Positions 12,791 to 25,854 of a DNA stretch of 64,000 nucleotides are shown here, in pieces (position 1 is the stretch's first letter; every line of letters starts with the position of its first letter). This DNA comes from Calliopsis andreniformis. Its lineage: Eukaryota; Arthropoda; Insecta; Hymenoptera; Andrenidae. The notes beneath the pieces are model-generated. The model saw only the letters and a program-made list of their open reading frames with translations. It had not been told where the DNA came from and did no database searches. Both the position numbers and the translations under genes were made by a program. Where the stretch lies: assembly GCF_051401765.1 (NCBI RefSeq), contig NW_027480534.1, positions 1,479,649 to 1,543,648 of the forward strand, read 5' to 3'.

Positions 12791-14194
12791 AAGATTGAGT
12801 ATTCAGGATTGAAGATTGAGGATTGAAGATTGAGGATTGAGGATTGAGGATGAGGGCTGACGGCTGAGGGTTGAGGTTTAAGGACTGAGGACTGAGGGTT
12901 AAGGGTTGAGAATTGAGGATTGAGGATTGAGGATTGAAGATTGAGGATTGTGTATTGAGGATTGAAGAATGAGGATTGAAGATTGAGTATTGAGGATTGA
13001 AGATTGAGGATTGAGAATTGAGGATTGAAGATTGAGGATTGAGGATTGAGGATTGAGGATTGATGATTGAGGATTGAGGATGAGGGCTGAGGGTTGAGGA
13101 TTGAGGTTTGAGGTCTGATGATTGAGGATTGAGGATTGAGAATTGAGGATTGAGGATTGTGGATTGAGGATTGAAGATTGTGTATTGAGGATTGATGATT
13201 GAGGATTGAGGATTGAGGATTAAGGATTGAGGATTGAGTATTGAGGATTGAGGATTGAAGATTGAGGATTGAGTATTGAGGGCTGTGGATTGAGGACGAG
13301 GACTGAGGGTTGAGTATTGATGCTTGAGGTCTGATGATTGAGGATTGAGGATTGAGGATCGGGGATTGAAGATTGAGTATTGAGGATTGAAGATTGAGTA
13401 TTCAGGATTGAAGATTGAGGATTGAAGATTGAGGATTGAGGATTGAGGATGAGGGCTGATGGCTGAGGATTGAGGTTTAAGGACTGAGGACTGAGGGTTG
13501 AGGGATGAGAATTGAGGATTGAGGATTGAGGATTGAAGATTGAGGATTGTGTATTGAGGATTGAAGAATGAGGATTGAGGATTGAGGATTGAGGATTGAG
13601 GATTGAAGATTGAGTATTGAGGATTGAAGACTGAAGATTGAGGATTGAGGACTGATGATTGAGGATTGAGGATTGAAGATTGAGTATTGAGGATTGAAGA
13701 TTGAAGATTGACGATTGAGGATTGGGGATTGAGGATTGAAGATTGAGGATTGGGGACTGAGCGTTGAGGGTTGAGTGATGAGAATTGATGTTTGTGGATA
13801 GAGATTTGAGGATTGCAGATTGAGTATTGAGTATTGAAAACTGTGAATTGAGGATATTCTGTTGGTGACTGAGGATTGACAACTGACTGTTGAGGACTCA
13901 GGGCTGAAGATTGAGGATTCAGGATTGAGGATTAAGGATTGAGGATTGAGGGTTGAGGGTTGAGGATTGATGATTGAGGATTGAGGATTGAGGATTGAAG
14001 ATTGAGGATTGGGTATTGAGGATTGAACATCGAGGATTGAGGATTGAGGATTGAGGATTGAGGATTGAGTATTGAATATTGAATATTCATGCATGAAGAT
14101 TGAGGATTGAGTATTGAGGGTTGTGGACTGAGGACGAGGACTGAGGTTTGAGTATTAATGTTTGCGGTCTGAGGGTTGAGGGTTGAGGATTGAG
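12045..14194. repeat. Tandem duplication of ~2.15 kb, copy A
   Basis: From gaaggatgacgattgagg near 12,056 the sequence is repeated 2150 bp further on, rising to 2164 bp after a 14-bp (two-heptamer) gain near 15,175 in the second copy. The copies abut at about 14,195. Diagnostic rare strings present in both include taaggact next to gagggttaagggttgag, gagtattcaggattgaag, gaacatcgaggattg and the palindrome-like attcatgcatgaag at 14,087 and 16,250. Differences seen are few: gagcacgagg here versus gaggacgagg, and gattgacaatt here versus gattgagaatt. Confidence 0.9.
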
Positions 14195-16360
14195 AATTGA
14201 GGATTGAAGGATGACGATTGAGGATTGAGGATTGATGATTGAGGATTGAGGATTGAGGATTGAGGATTGAAGATTGAGTATTGAGGATTGAAGATTGAAG
14301 ATTGACGATTGAGGATTGAGGATTGAGGATTGAAGATTGAGGATTGGGGACTGAGCGTTGAGGGTTGAGTGATGAGAATTGATGTTTGTGGATAGAGATT
14401 TGAGGATTGCAGATTGAGTATTGAGTACTGAAAACTGTGAATTGAGGATATTCTGTTGGTGACTGAGGATTGACAACTGATTGTTGAGGACTCAGGGCTG
14501 AAGATTGAGGATTCAGGATTGAAGATTAAGGATTGAGGATTGAGGATTGAGGATTGAGGATTGATGATTGAGGATTGAGGATTGAGGATTGAAGATTGAG
14601 GATTGGGTATTGAGGATTGAACATTGAGGATTGAGGATTGGTGATTGAGGATTGAGGATTGAGGATTGAATATTGAATATTGATGCTTGAAGATTGAGGA
14701 TTGAGTATTGAGGGTTGTGGACTGAGGACGAGGACTGAGGTTTGAGTATTAATGTTTGCGGTCTGAGGGTTGAGGATTGAGGATTGAGAATTGAGGATTG
14801 AGGATTGAGGATTGAAGATTGTGGATTGGGTATTGAGAATTGAAGAATGAGGATTGAGGATTGAGGATTGAGGATTGAGTATTGAGGATTGAAGATTGAG
14901 GATTGAGAATTGAGGATTGAAGATTGAGGATTGAGGATTGAAGATTGAGTATTCAGGATTGAAGATTGAGGATTGAAGATTGAGGATTGAGGATTGAGGA
15001 TGAGGGCTGACGGCTGAGGGTTGAGGTTTAAGGACTGAGGACCGAGGGTTAAGGGTTGAGAATTGAGGATTGAGGATTGAGGATTGAAGATTGAGGATTG
15101 TGTATTGAGGATTGAAGAATGAGGATTGAAGATTGAGTATTGAGGATTGAAGATTGAGGATTGAGAATTGAGGATTGAGAATTGAGGATTGAAGATTGAG
15201 GATTGAGGATTGAGGATTGAGGATTGATGATTGAGGATTGAGGATGAGGGCTGAGGGTTGAGGATTGAGGTTTGAGGTCTGATGATTGAGGATTGAGGAT
15301 TGAGAATTGAGGATTGAGGATTGTGGATTGAGGATTGAAGATTGTGTATTGAGGATTGATGATTGAGGATTGAGGATTGAGGATTAAGGATTGAGGATTG
15401 AGTATTGAGGATTGAGGATTGAAGATTGAGGATTGAGTATTGAGGGCTGTGGATTGAGGACGAGGACTGAGGGTTGAGTATTGATGCTTGAGGTCTGATG
15501 ATTGAGGATTGAGGATTGAGGATCGGGGATTGAAGATTGAGTATTGAGGATTGAAGATTGAGTATTCAGGATTGAAGATTGAGGATTGAAGATTGAGGAT
15601 TGAGGATTGAGGATGAGGGCTGATGGCTGAGGATTGAGGTTTAAGGACTGAGGACTGAGGGTTGAGGGATGAGAATTGAGGATTGAGGATTGAGGATTGA
15701 AGATTGAGGATTGTGTATTGAGGATTGAAGAATGAGGATTGAGGATTGAGGATTGAGGATTGAGGATTGAAGATTGAGTATTGAGGATTGAAGACTGAAG
15801 ATTGAGGATTGAGGACTGATGATTGAGGATTGAGGATTGAAGATTGAGTATTGAGGATTGAAGATTGAAGATTGACGATTGAGGATTGGGGATTGAGGAT
15901 TGAAGATTGAGGATTGGGGACTGAGCGTTGAGGGTTGAGTGATGAGAATTGATGTTTGTGGATAGAGATTTGAGGATTGCAGATTGAGTATTGAGTATTG
16001 AAAACTGTGAATTGAGGATATTCTGTTGGTGACTGAGGATTGACAACTGACTGTTGAGGACTCAGGGCTGAAGATTGAGGATTCAGGATTGAGGATTAAG
16101 GATTGAGGATTGAGGGTTGAGGGTTGAGGATTGATGATTGAGGATTGAGGATTGAGGATTGAAGATTGAGGATTGGGTATTGAGGATTGAACATCGAGGA
16201 TTGAGGATTGAGGATTGAGGATTGAGGATTGAGTATTGAATATTGAATATTCATGCATGAAGATTGAGGATTGAGTATTGAGGGTTGTGGACTGAGGACG
16301 AGGACTGAGGTTTGAGTATTAATGTTTGCGGTCTGAGGGTTGAGGGTTGAGGATTGAGAA
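14195..16360. repeat. Tandem duplication of ~2.15 kb, copy B
   Basis: This is the direct-orientation second copy of 12,045-14,194. Open frames of 220 and 205 residues on the - strand are predicted identically in both copies at an offset of exactly 2164 bp, so more than 850 bp is essentially unchanged. The copy ends near 16,360, where gattgaagg in copy A is replaced by gattgagg. The high identity against a strongly variable background indicates a recent event. Confidence 0.9.
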
Positions 16361-19300
16361 TTGAGGATTGAGGATTGAGGATTGAAGATTGTGGATTGGG
16401 TATTGAGAATTGAAGAATGAGGATTGAGGATTGAGGATTGAGGATTGAGTATTGAGGATTGAAGATTGAGGATTGAGAATTGAGGATTGAAGATTGAGGA
16501 TTGAGGATTGAGGATTGAGGATTGATGATTGAGGATTGAGGATGAGGGCTGAGGGTTGAGGATTGAGGTTTGAGGTCTGATGATTGAGGATTGAGGATTG
16601 AGGATTGAGAATTGAGGATTGAGGATTGTGGATTGAGGATTGAAGATTGTGTATTGAGGATTGATTATTGAGGATTGAGGATTGAGGATTAAGGATTGAG
16701 GATTGAGGATTGAGGATTGAGGATTGAGGATTGAGGATTGAGAATGGAAGATTGAGGATTGGGTATTGAGGATTGAACATTGAGGATTGAGGATTGAGTA
16801 TTGAGGATTGAGGATTGAAGATTGAGGATTGAGTATTGAGGGCTGTGGATTGAGGACGAGGACTGAGGGTTGAGTATTGATGTCTGAGGTCTGATGATTG
16901 AGGATTGAGGATTGAGGATCGGGGATTGAAGATTGAGTATTGAGGATTGAAGATTGAGTATTCAGGATTGAAGATTGAGGATTGAAGATTGAGGATTGAG
17001 GATTGAGGATGAGGGCTGATGGCTGAGGATTGAGGTTTAAGGACTGAGGACTGAGGGTTGAGGGTTGAGAATTGAGGATTGAGGATTGAGGATTGAAGAT
17101 TGAGGATTGGGTATTGAGGATTGAAGAATGAGGATTGAGGATTGAGGATTGAGGATTGAGGATTGAAGATTGAGGATTGGGTATTGAGGATTGAACATTG
17201 AGGATTGAGGATTGAGGATTGAGGATTGAGGATTGAGGATTGAGTATTGAATATTCATGCTTGAAGATTGAGTATTGAGTATTGAAAACTGTGAATTGAG
17301 GATATTCTGTTGGTGACTGAGGATTGACAACTGACTGTTGAGGACTCAGGGCTGAAGATTGAGGATTCAGGATTGAGGATTAAGGATTGAGGATTGAGGG
17401 TTGAGGATTGAGGATTGATGATTGAGGATTGAGGATTGAGGATTGAAGATTGAGGATTGGGTATTGAGGATTGAACATTGAGGATTGAGGATTGAGGATT
17501 GAGGATTGAGGATTGAGTATTGAATATTGAATATTCATGCTTGAAGATTGAGGATTGAGTATTGAGGGTTGTGGACTGAGGACGAGGACTGAGGTTTGAG
17601 TATTAATGTTTGCGGTCTGAGGGTTGAGGGTTGAGGATTGAGAATTGAGGATTGAGGATTGAGGATTGAAGATTGTGGATTGGCTATTGAGAATTGAAGA
17701 ATGAGGATTGAGGATTGAGGATTGAGGATTGAGTATTGAGGATTGAAGATTGAGGATTGAGAATTGAGGATTGAAGATTGAGGATTGAGGATTGAGGATT
17801 GAGGATTGAGGATTGATGATTGAGGATTGAGGATGAGGGCTGAGGGTTGAGGATTGAGGTTTGAGGTCTGATGATTGAGGATTGAGGACTGAGAATTGAG
17901 GATTGAGGATTGTGGATTGAGGATTGAAGATTGTGTATTGAGGATTGATGATTGAGGATTGAGGATTGAGGATTAAGGATTGAGGATTGAGTATTGAGGA
18001 TTGAGGATTGAAGATTGAGGATTGAGTATTGAGGGCTGTGGATTGAGGACGAGGACTGAGGGTTGAGTATTGATGCTTGAGGTCTGATGATTGAGGATTG
18101 AGGATTGAGGATCGGGGATTGAAGATTGAGTATTGAGGATTGAAGATTGAGTATTCAGGATTGAAGATTGAGGATTGAAGATTGAGGATTGAGGATTGAG
18201 GATGAGGGCTGATGGCTGAGGATTGAGGTTTAAGGACTGAGGACTGAGGGTTGAGGGATGAGAATTGAGGATTGAGGATTGAGGATTGAAGATTGAGGAT
18301 TGTGTATTGAGGATTGAAGAATGAGGATTGAGGATTCAGGATTGAGGATTGAGGATTGAAGATTGAGTATTGAGGATTGAAGACTGAAGATTGAGGATTG
18401 AGGACTGATGATTGAGGATTGAGGATTGAAGATTGAGTATTGAGGATTGAAGATTGAAGATTGACGATTGAGGATTGGGGATTGAGGATTGAAGATTGAG
18501 GATTGGGGACTGAGCGTTGAGGGTTGAGTGATGAGAATTGATGTTTGTGGATAGAGATTTGAGGATTGCAGATTGAGTATTGAGTATTGAAAACTGTGAA
18601 TTGAGGATATTCTGTTGGTGACTGAGGATTGACAACTGACTGTTGAGGACTCAGGGCTGAAGATTGAGGATTCAGGATTGAGGATTAAGGATTGAAGATT
18701 GAGGGTTGAGGGTTGAGGATTGATGATTGAGGATTGAGGATTGAGGATTGAAGATTGAGGATTGGGTATTGAGGATTGAACATCGAGGATTGAGGATTGA
18801 GGATTGAGGATTGAGGATTGAGTATTGAATATTGAATATTCATGCTTGAAGATTGAGGATTGAGTATTGAGGGTTGTGGACTGAGGACGAGGACTGAGGT
18901 TTGAGTATTAATGTTTGCGGTCTGAGGGTTGAGGGTTGAGGATTGAGAATTGAGGATTGAGGATTGAGGATTGAAGATTGTCGATTGGGTATTGAGAATT
19001 GAAGAATGAGGATTGAGGATTGAGGATTGAGGATTGAGTATTGAGGATTGAAGATTGAGGATTGAGAATTGAGGATTGAAGATTGAGGATTGAGGATTGA
19101 GGATTGAGGATTGATGATTGAGGATTGAGGATGAGGGCTGAGGGTTGAGGATTGAGGTTTGAGGTCTGATGATTGAGGATTGAGGATTGAGAATTGAGGA
19201 TTGAGGATTGTGGATTGAGGATTGAAGATTGTGTATTGAGGATTGATGATTGAGGATTGAGGATTGAGGATTAAGGATTGAGGATTGAGGATTGAGGATT

Positions 19301-19367
19301 GAGGATTGAGGATTCAGGATTGAGGATTGAAGATTGAGTATTGGGTATTGAGGATTGGACATTGATG
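16361..19367. repeat. Array segment between duplications, partial higher-order copies
   Basis: Contains GATATTCT landmarks near 17301 and 18606 and AATGTTTGCGGTCTGA cores near 17606 and 18909. The stretch around 17,990-18,960 repeats the order seen at 13,230-14,200 and 15,400-16,360 (gatgcttgaggtctgatg, gaggatcggggattg, gagtattcaggattgaag, gaacatcgagg), so it is another relative of the 2.15 kb unit with internal losses. No gene-like sequence was seen. Confidence 0.6.
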
Positions 19368-20177
19368 ATTGAGGATTGAGGATTGAGTATTGAGGATTGA
19401 GGATTGAAGATTGAATATTGATGATTGAAGATTACGGATTGAGGATTGAGGGTTGTGGATTGAGTACGAGGGCTGAGGTTTGAGTATTAATGTTTGCGGT
19501 CTGAGGGTTGAGGATTGAGGATTGAGAATTGAGGATTGAGGACTGAGGATTGAAGATTGTGGATTGGGTATTGAGGATTGAAGAATGAGGATTGAGGATT
19601 GAGGATTGAGGATTGAGGATTGAGTATTGAAGATTGACGATTGAGGAATGAGGATTGAGGATTGAAGACTGAGGATTGGGGACCGAGCGTTGAGGGTTGA
19701 CTGATGAGAATTGATGTTTGAGGATAGAGATTTGAGGATTGCAGGTTGAGTATTGAGTATTGAAAACTGTGAATTGAGGATATTCTGTTGAGGATTGAGG
19801 ATTGACAACTGACTGTTGAGGACTCTGGGCTGAAGATTGAGGTTTCAGGATTGAGGATTCAGGATTGAGGTTTGAGGACTGAGGATTGAGGATTGAGGAT
19901 TGAGGATTGAGAATGGAAGATTGAGGATTGGGTATTGAGGATTGAACATTGAGGATTGAGGATTGAGTATTGAGGATTGAGGATTGAAGATTGAGGATTG
20001 AGTATTGAGGGCTGTGGATTAAGGACGAGGACTGAGGGTTGAGTATTGATGTCTGAGGTCTGATGATTGAGGATTGAGGATTGAGGATCGGGGATTGAAG
20101 ATTGAGTATTGAGGATTGAAGATTGAGTATTCAGGATTGAAGATTGAGGAATGAAGATTGAGGATTGAGGATTGAGG
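19368..20177. repeat. ~0.8 kb repeat, copy A (offset 1291 bp)
   Basis: The order gaagattgaatattgatg, AATGTTTGCGGTCTGA core, ggggaccgagcg, GATATTCT landmark near 19,779, gaggactctgggctgaag, gaggtttcagg and gagaatggaag recurs at a constant 1291-bp offset up to about 21,468. Private differences include gattacgg, gagtacgagg and ttgactgatgag in this copy. The ~480 bp between the copies belongs to a different order of units. Confidence 0.8.
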
Positions 20178-20658
20178 ATGAGGGCTGATGGCTGAGGATT
20201 GAGGTTTAAGGACTGAGGACTGAGGGTTGAGGGTTGAGAATTGAGGATTGAGGATTGAGGATTGAAGATTGAGGATTGGGTATTGAGGATTGAAGAATGA
20301 GGATTGAGGATTGAGGACTGAGGATTGAGGATTGAAGATTGAGGATTGGGTATTGAGGATTGAACATTGAGGATTGAGGATTGAGGATTGAGGATTGAGG
20401 ATTGAGGATTGAGTATTGAATATTCATGCTTGAAGATTGAGGATTGAGTATTGAGGGTTGTGGACTGAGGACGAGGACTGAGGTTAGAGTATTAATGTTT
20501 GCGGTCTGAGGGTTGAGGATTGAGGATTGAGAATTGAGGATTGAGGATTGAGGATTGAGGATTGAAGATTGTGGATTGGGTACTGAGAATTGAAGAATGA
20601 GGATTGAGGATTGAGGATTGAGGATTGAGTATTGAGGATTGAAGATTGAGGATTGAGA

Positions 20659-21468
20659 ATTGAGGATTGAGGATTGAGTATTGAGGATTGAGGATTGGAG
20701 ATTGAATATTGATGATTGAAGATTAAGGATTGAGGATTGAGGGTTGTGGATTGAGGACGAGGGCTGAGGTTTGAGTATTAATGTTTGCGGTCTGAGGGTT
20801 GAGGATTGAGGATTGAGAATTGAGGATTGAGGACTGAGGATTGAAGATTGTGGATTGGGTATTGAGGATTGAAGAATGAGGATTGAGGATTGAGGATTGA
20901 GGATTGAGGATTGAGTATTGAAGATTGACGATTGAGGATTGAGGATTGAGGATTGAAGACTGAGGATTGGGGACCGAGCGTTGAGGGTTGAGTGATGAGA
21001 ATTGATGTTTGTGGATAGAGATTTGAGGATTGCAGGTTGAGTATTGAGTATTGAAAGCTGTGAATTGAGGATATTCTGTTGAGGACTGAGGATTGACAAC
21101 TGACTGTTGAGGACTCTGGGCTGAAGATTGAGGTTTCAGGATTGAGGATTCAGGATTGAGGTTTGAGGACTGAGGATTGAGGATTGAGGATTGAGGATTG
21201 AGAATGGAAGATTGAGGATTGGGTATTGCGGATTGAACATTGAGGATTGAGGATTGAGTATTGAGGATTGAGGATTGAAGATTGAGGATTGAGTATTGAG
21301 GGCTGTGGATTGAGGACGAGGACTGAGGGTTGAGTATTGATGTTTGAGGTCTGATGATTGAGGATTGAGGATTGAGGTTCGGGGATTGAAGATTGAGTAT
21401 TGAGGATTGAAGATTGAGTATTCAGGATTGAAGATTGAGGATTGAAGATTGAGGATTGAGGATTGAGG
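20659..21468. repeat. ~0.8 kb repeat, copy B (offset 1291 bp)
   Basis: Matches 19,368-20,177 at 1291 bp with scattered substitutions such as gaaagctgtg for gaaaactgtg, gggtattgcgg for gggtattgagg, and gaggttcgggg for gaggatcgggg. It ends at gaggatgagggc, where copy A continues with tgatggc and this copy with cgagggc. Confidence 0.8.
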
Positions 21469-22330
21469 ATGAGGGCCGAGGGCTGAGGATTGAGGCTTAA
21501 GGACTGAGGTCTGAGGGTTGAGGATTGAGAATTGAGGATTGAGGATTGAGGATAGAAGATTGAGGACTGGGGATTGAGGGTTGAAGATTGAGGATTAAGG
21601 ATTGAGGATTGGGGATTGAGGATCTAGGATTGGAGATTGGTTATTGAGGATTGAAGGTTGAGGATTGAGGATTGAGGATTGAGAATTTAGAATTGAGGAT
21701 GAGGACTGAGGGTTTAGGATTGAGGTTTGAGGAACGAGGATTGTGGATTGAGGATTGAGGACTGCGGATTGACGATTGAGTATTGAATATTAAGGATTGA
21801 TGACTGAGGATTGAGGATTGAGTATTGAAGACTGAGGATTGATGGTTGAGGATTGAGGATTGAGGATTGAGGATTGAGGATTGAGGGTTGAGGATTGAGG
21901 ATTGAGGACTGAGGGCTGAGGATTGAGGATTGAGAATTGAGGATTGAGGGTAGAGGATTGAAGATTGAGGATTGTGTATTGAGGAATGAAGAATGAGTGT
22001 TGAGGATTGAGGATTGAAGATTGAGGATTGAGGATTGAATATTCAGTATAGGGGATCGAAGATTGAGAATTGAGGATTGAGGATTGAGGATTGGGGACAG
22101 AGTGTTGAGGGTTGAGTGATGAGAATTGATGTTTGTTGATAGAGATTTGAAGACTGCAGATTGAGTATTGAGTATTGAAAAGTGTGAACTGAGGATATTC
22201 TATTGAGGTCTGAGGATTGACAACTGATTGTTGAGGAATCAGGGCTGACGATTGAGGATTCAGGATTGAGGATTGAGGATTGAGGATTGAAGATTGAGGA
22301 TTGGGTATTGAGGATTGAAGAATGAGGATT
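21440..22330. repeat. ~0.9 kb segment related to 25,965-26,870
   Basis: The order of units from gaggatagaagattgaggac through the GGATCTAGG block, gatgactgagg, gagtattgaagactgagg, gaatgaagaatgagtg, the rare attcagtataggggatcg and a CTATTG-type GATATTCT landmark (near 22,194, with aagtgtgaactgagg) is repeated at an offset of 4525 to 4533 bp. The aagtgtgaact variant is seen only in this pair. Confidence 0.75.
21540..21800. repeat. GGATCTAGGATTGGAGATTG block, first copy of the right-hand zone
   Basis: An ordered block: gaggact ggggatt gagggtt gaagatt gaggatt aaggatt, GGATCTAGGATTGGAGATTG, gttattg, then GAATTTAGAATTGAGG, gaggatgaggactgagg, gtttagg, gaggaacgagg, gactgcggattgacg and gaatattaaggattg. 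Related copies are seen near 23,766, 25,062, 25,553, 26,147, 28,000, 36,080, 37,807, 40,839, 41,761, 42,496 (front only), 43,325 (rear only), 47,128, 54,958, 57,000 and 63,622. I find none before 21.6 kb. In several places the block switches near gacgattgagtattgaat into other unit orders, which suggests a recurrent exchange point. Confidence 0.75.
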
Positions 22331-25261
22331 GAGGATTGAGAATTGAGGATTGAGGGTTGAAGATTGAGTATTGAGGATTGAAGATTGAGGATTGAGAATT
22401 GAGGATTGAGGATTGAGGGTTCAAGATTGAGTATTGAGGATTGAAGATTGAGGATTGAGGGTTGAGGATCGAGGATTGAGGGTTGAGGATTGAGGATTGA
22501 AGATTGAGTATTGAGGATTGACGATTGAAGATTGAGTATTGAGGATTGAAGGTTGAACATTGACGATTGATGACTGAGGATTGAGGATTGAGGATTGAGT
22601 ATTGAAGACTGAGGATTGATGGTTGAGGATTGAGGGTTGAGGATTGAGGATTGAGGATTGAGGGGTTGAGGATTGAGGATTGAGGACTGAGGGCTGAGGA
22701 TTGAGGATTGAGGATTGAGGATTGAAGATTGAGGATTGAGTATTGAGGGCTGTGGATTGAGGACGAGGACTGAGGGTTGAGTATTGATGTTTGAGGTCTG
22801 ATGATTGAGGATTGAGGATTGAGGATCGGGGATTGAAGATTGAGTATTGAGGATTGAAGATTGAGTATTCAGGATTGAAGATTGAGGATTGAAGATTGAG
22901 GATTGAGGATTGAGGATGAGGGCTGATGGCTGAGGATTGAGGTTTAAGGACTGAGGACTGAGGGTTGAGGGTTGAGAATTGAGGATTGAGGATTGAGGAT
23001 TGAAGATTGAGGATTGGGTATTGAGGATTGAAGAATGAGGATTGAGGATTGTGGATTGAAAGTTGAATATTGATGATTGAAGATTGAGGATTGAGTGTTG
23101 AGGGCTGTGGGTTGAGGACGAGGACTGAGGGTTGAGTATTGATGTTAGAGGTCTGATAATTGAGGATTGAGGGTTGTGAATTGAGGATAGAGGACTGAGG
23201 ATTGAGGATTGAAGATTGAGTATTGAGGATTGATGATTGAGGATTCAGGATTGAGGATTAAGGATTGAGGGTTGAGGATTGAGGATTGAGGATTGATGAT
23301 TGAGGATTGAGGATCGAGGATTGAAGATTGAGGATTGGGTGTTGAGGAATGAACATTGAGGATTGAGGATTGAGGATTGAGGATTGAGGGTTGAGGATTG
23401 AATATTGAATATTGATGCTTGAAGATTGAGGATTGAGTATTGAGGGTTGTGGACTGAGGACGAGGACTGAGGTTTGAGTATTAATGTTTGCGGTCTGAGG
23501 GTTGAGGATTGAGGATTGAGAATTGAGGATTGAGGATTGAGGATTGAAGATTGTGGATTGGGTATTGAGAATTGAAGAATGAGGATTGAGGATTGAGGAT
23601 TGAGGATTGAGTATTGAGGATTGAAGATTGAGGATTGAGAATTGAGGATTGAAGATTGAGGATTGAGCATTGAGGATTTTGGATTGAGCATTGAGGACAG
23701 AAGATTGAGGACTGGGGATTGAGGGTTGAAGATTGAGGATTAAGGATTGAGGATTGGGGATTGAGGATCTAAGATTGGAGATTGGTTATTGAGGATTGAA
23801 GGTTGAGGATTGAGGATTGAGGATTGAGAATTTAGAATTGAGGATGAGGACTGAGGGTTTAGGATTGAGGTTTGAGGAACGAGGATTGAGGATTGAGGAT
23901 TGAGGACTGCGGATTCACGATTGAGTATTGAATATTGACGATTGAGGATTGAGGATTGAGGATTGAAGATTGAGGATTGGGGACTGAGCGTTGAGGGTTG
24001 AGTGATGAGAATTGATGTTTGTGGATAGAGATTTGAGGATCTCAGATTGAGCATTGAGTATTGAAAACTGTGAACTGTGGATATTCTGTTGGTGACTGAG
24101 GATCGACAACTGATTGTTGAGGACTCGGGGCTGAAGATTGAGGATTCAGGATTGAGGATTCTGGATTGAAGTTTGAGGACTGAGGATTGAGGATTGAGGA
24201 TTGTGGAATGAGGATTGAGGATGGAAGATTGAGGATTGAGGATTGAGGATTGAGGATTGAGGATTGAGGATTGAAGATTGAGGATTGGGTATTGAGGATT
24301 GAAGAATGAGGATTGAGGATTGAGGATTGAGGATTGAGGGTTGAAGATTGAGTATTGAGGATTGAAGATTGAGGATTGAGGGTTGAGGATCGAGGATTGA
24401 GGGTTGAGGATTGAGGATTGAAGATTGAGTATTGAGGATTGACGATTGAAGATTGAGTATTGAGGATTGAAGGTTGAACATTGACGATTGAGGATTGAGG
24501 ATTGAGGACTGAAGATTGAGGATTGGGGACTGAGCGTTGAGGGTTGAGTGATGAGAATTGCTGTTTGTGGATAGAGATTTGAGGATTGCAGATTGAGTAT
24601 TGAGGATTGAAGGTTGAGGATTGAGGATTCAGGTTTGAGGATTGAGGATGAGGGCCGAGGGCTGAGGATTGAGGCTTAAGGACTGAGGACTGAGGGTTGA
24701 GGATTGAGAATTGAGGATTGAGGATTGAGGATTGAAGATTGAGGATTGGGAATTGAGGATTGTAGAATGAGGATTGAGGATTGAGGATTGAGGATTGAGG
24801 ATTGAAGATTGAGGATTGAGTATTGAGGGCTGTGGATTGAGGACGAGGACTGAGGGTTGAGTATTGATGTTTGAGGTCTGATGATTGAGGATTGAGGATT
24901 GAGGATCGGGGATTGAAGACTGAGTATTGAGGATTGAAGATTGAGTATTGAGGATTGAAGATTGAGGATTGAAGATTGAGGATTGAGGATTGAGGATTGA
25001 GGACTGAGGGCTGAGGATTGAGGGTTGAAGATTGAGGATTAAGGATTGAGGATTGGGGATTGAGGATCTAAGATTGGAGATTGGTTATTGAGGATTGAAG
25101 GTTGAGGATTGAGGATTGAGGATTGAGAATTTAGAATTGAGGGTGAGGACTGAGGGTTTAGGATTGAGGTTTGAGGAACGAGGATTGAGGATTGAGGATT
25201 GAGGACTGCGGATTGACGATTGAGTATTGAATATTGACGATTGAGGATTGAGGATTGAGGA

Positions 25262-25854
25262 TTGAAGATTGAGGATTGGGGACTGAGCGTTGAGGGTTGA
25301 GGGATGAGAATTGATGTTTGTGGACAGAGATTTGAGGATTGCAGATTGAGTATTGAGGGTTGAAGGTTGAGGATTGAGGATTGAGGATTGAGGATTGAGG
25401 ATGAGGGCCGAGGGCTGAGGATTGAGGCTTAAGGACTGATGACTGAGGGTTGAGGATTGAGAATTGAGGATTGAGGATTGAGGATAGAAGATTGAGGACT
25501 GGGGATTGAGGGTTGAAGATTGAGGATTAAGGATTGAGGATTGGGGATTGAGGATCTAGGATAGGAGATTGGTTATTGAGGATTGAAGGTTGAGGATTCA
25601 GGATTGAGGATTGAGAATTTAGAATTGAGGATGAGGACTGAGGGTTTAGGATTGAGGTTTAAGGAACGAGGATTGTGGATTGAGGATTGAGGACTGCGGA
25701 TTGACGATTGAGTATTGAATATTAAGGATTGATGACTGAGGATTGAGGATTGAGGATTGAGTATTGAAGACTGAGGATTGATGGTTGAGGATTGAGGATT
25801 GAGGATTGAGGATTGAGGATTGAGGGTTGAGGATTGAGGATTGAGGATTGAGGA
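25262..25854. repeat. 593-bp tandem duplication, copy A
   Basis: The string gtggacagagatttgagg, in place of the usual gtggatagag, occurs only near 25,320 and 25,913, exactly 593 bp apart. The intervening order (gatgagggccgagggctg, aggcttaagg, gaggatagaagattg, GGATCTAGG block, gactgcggattg, gatgactgagg, gagtattgaagactg) is the same in both copies, which abut. Private differences here include gaggataggag and gtttaaggaacg. Confidence 0.82.

Noticed and set aside
13950..13975. Strong G-quadruplex in gagggttgagggttgagg
   Set aside because: Only two adjacent GGG runs are present here and in similar places; four are needed for a stable three-layer structure. Only weak two-layer potential remains.
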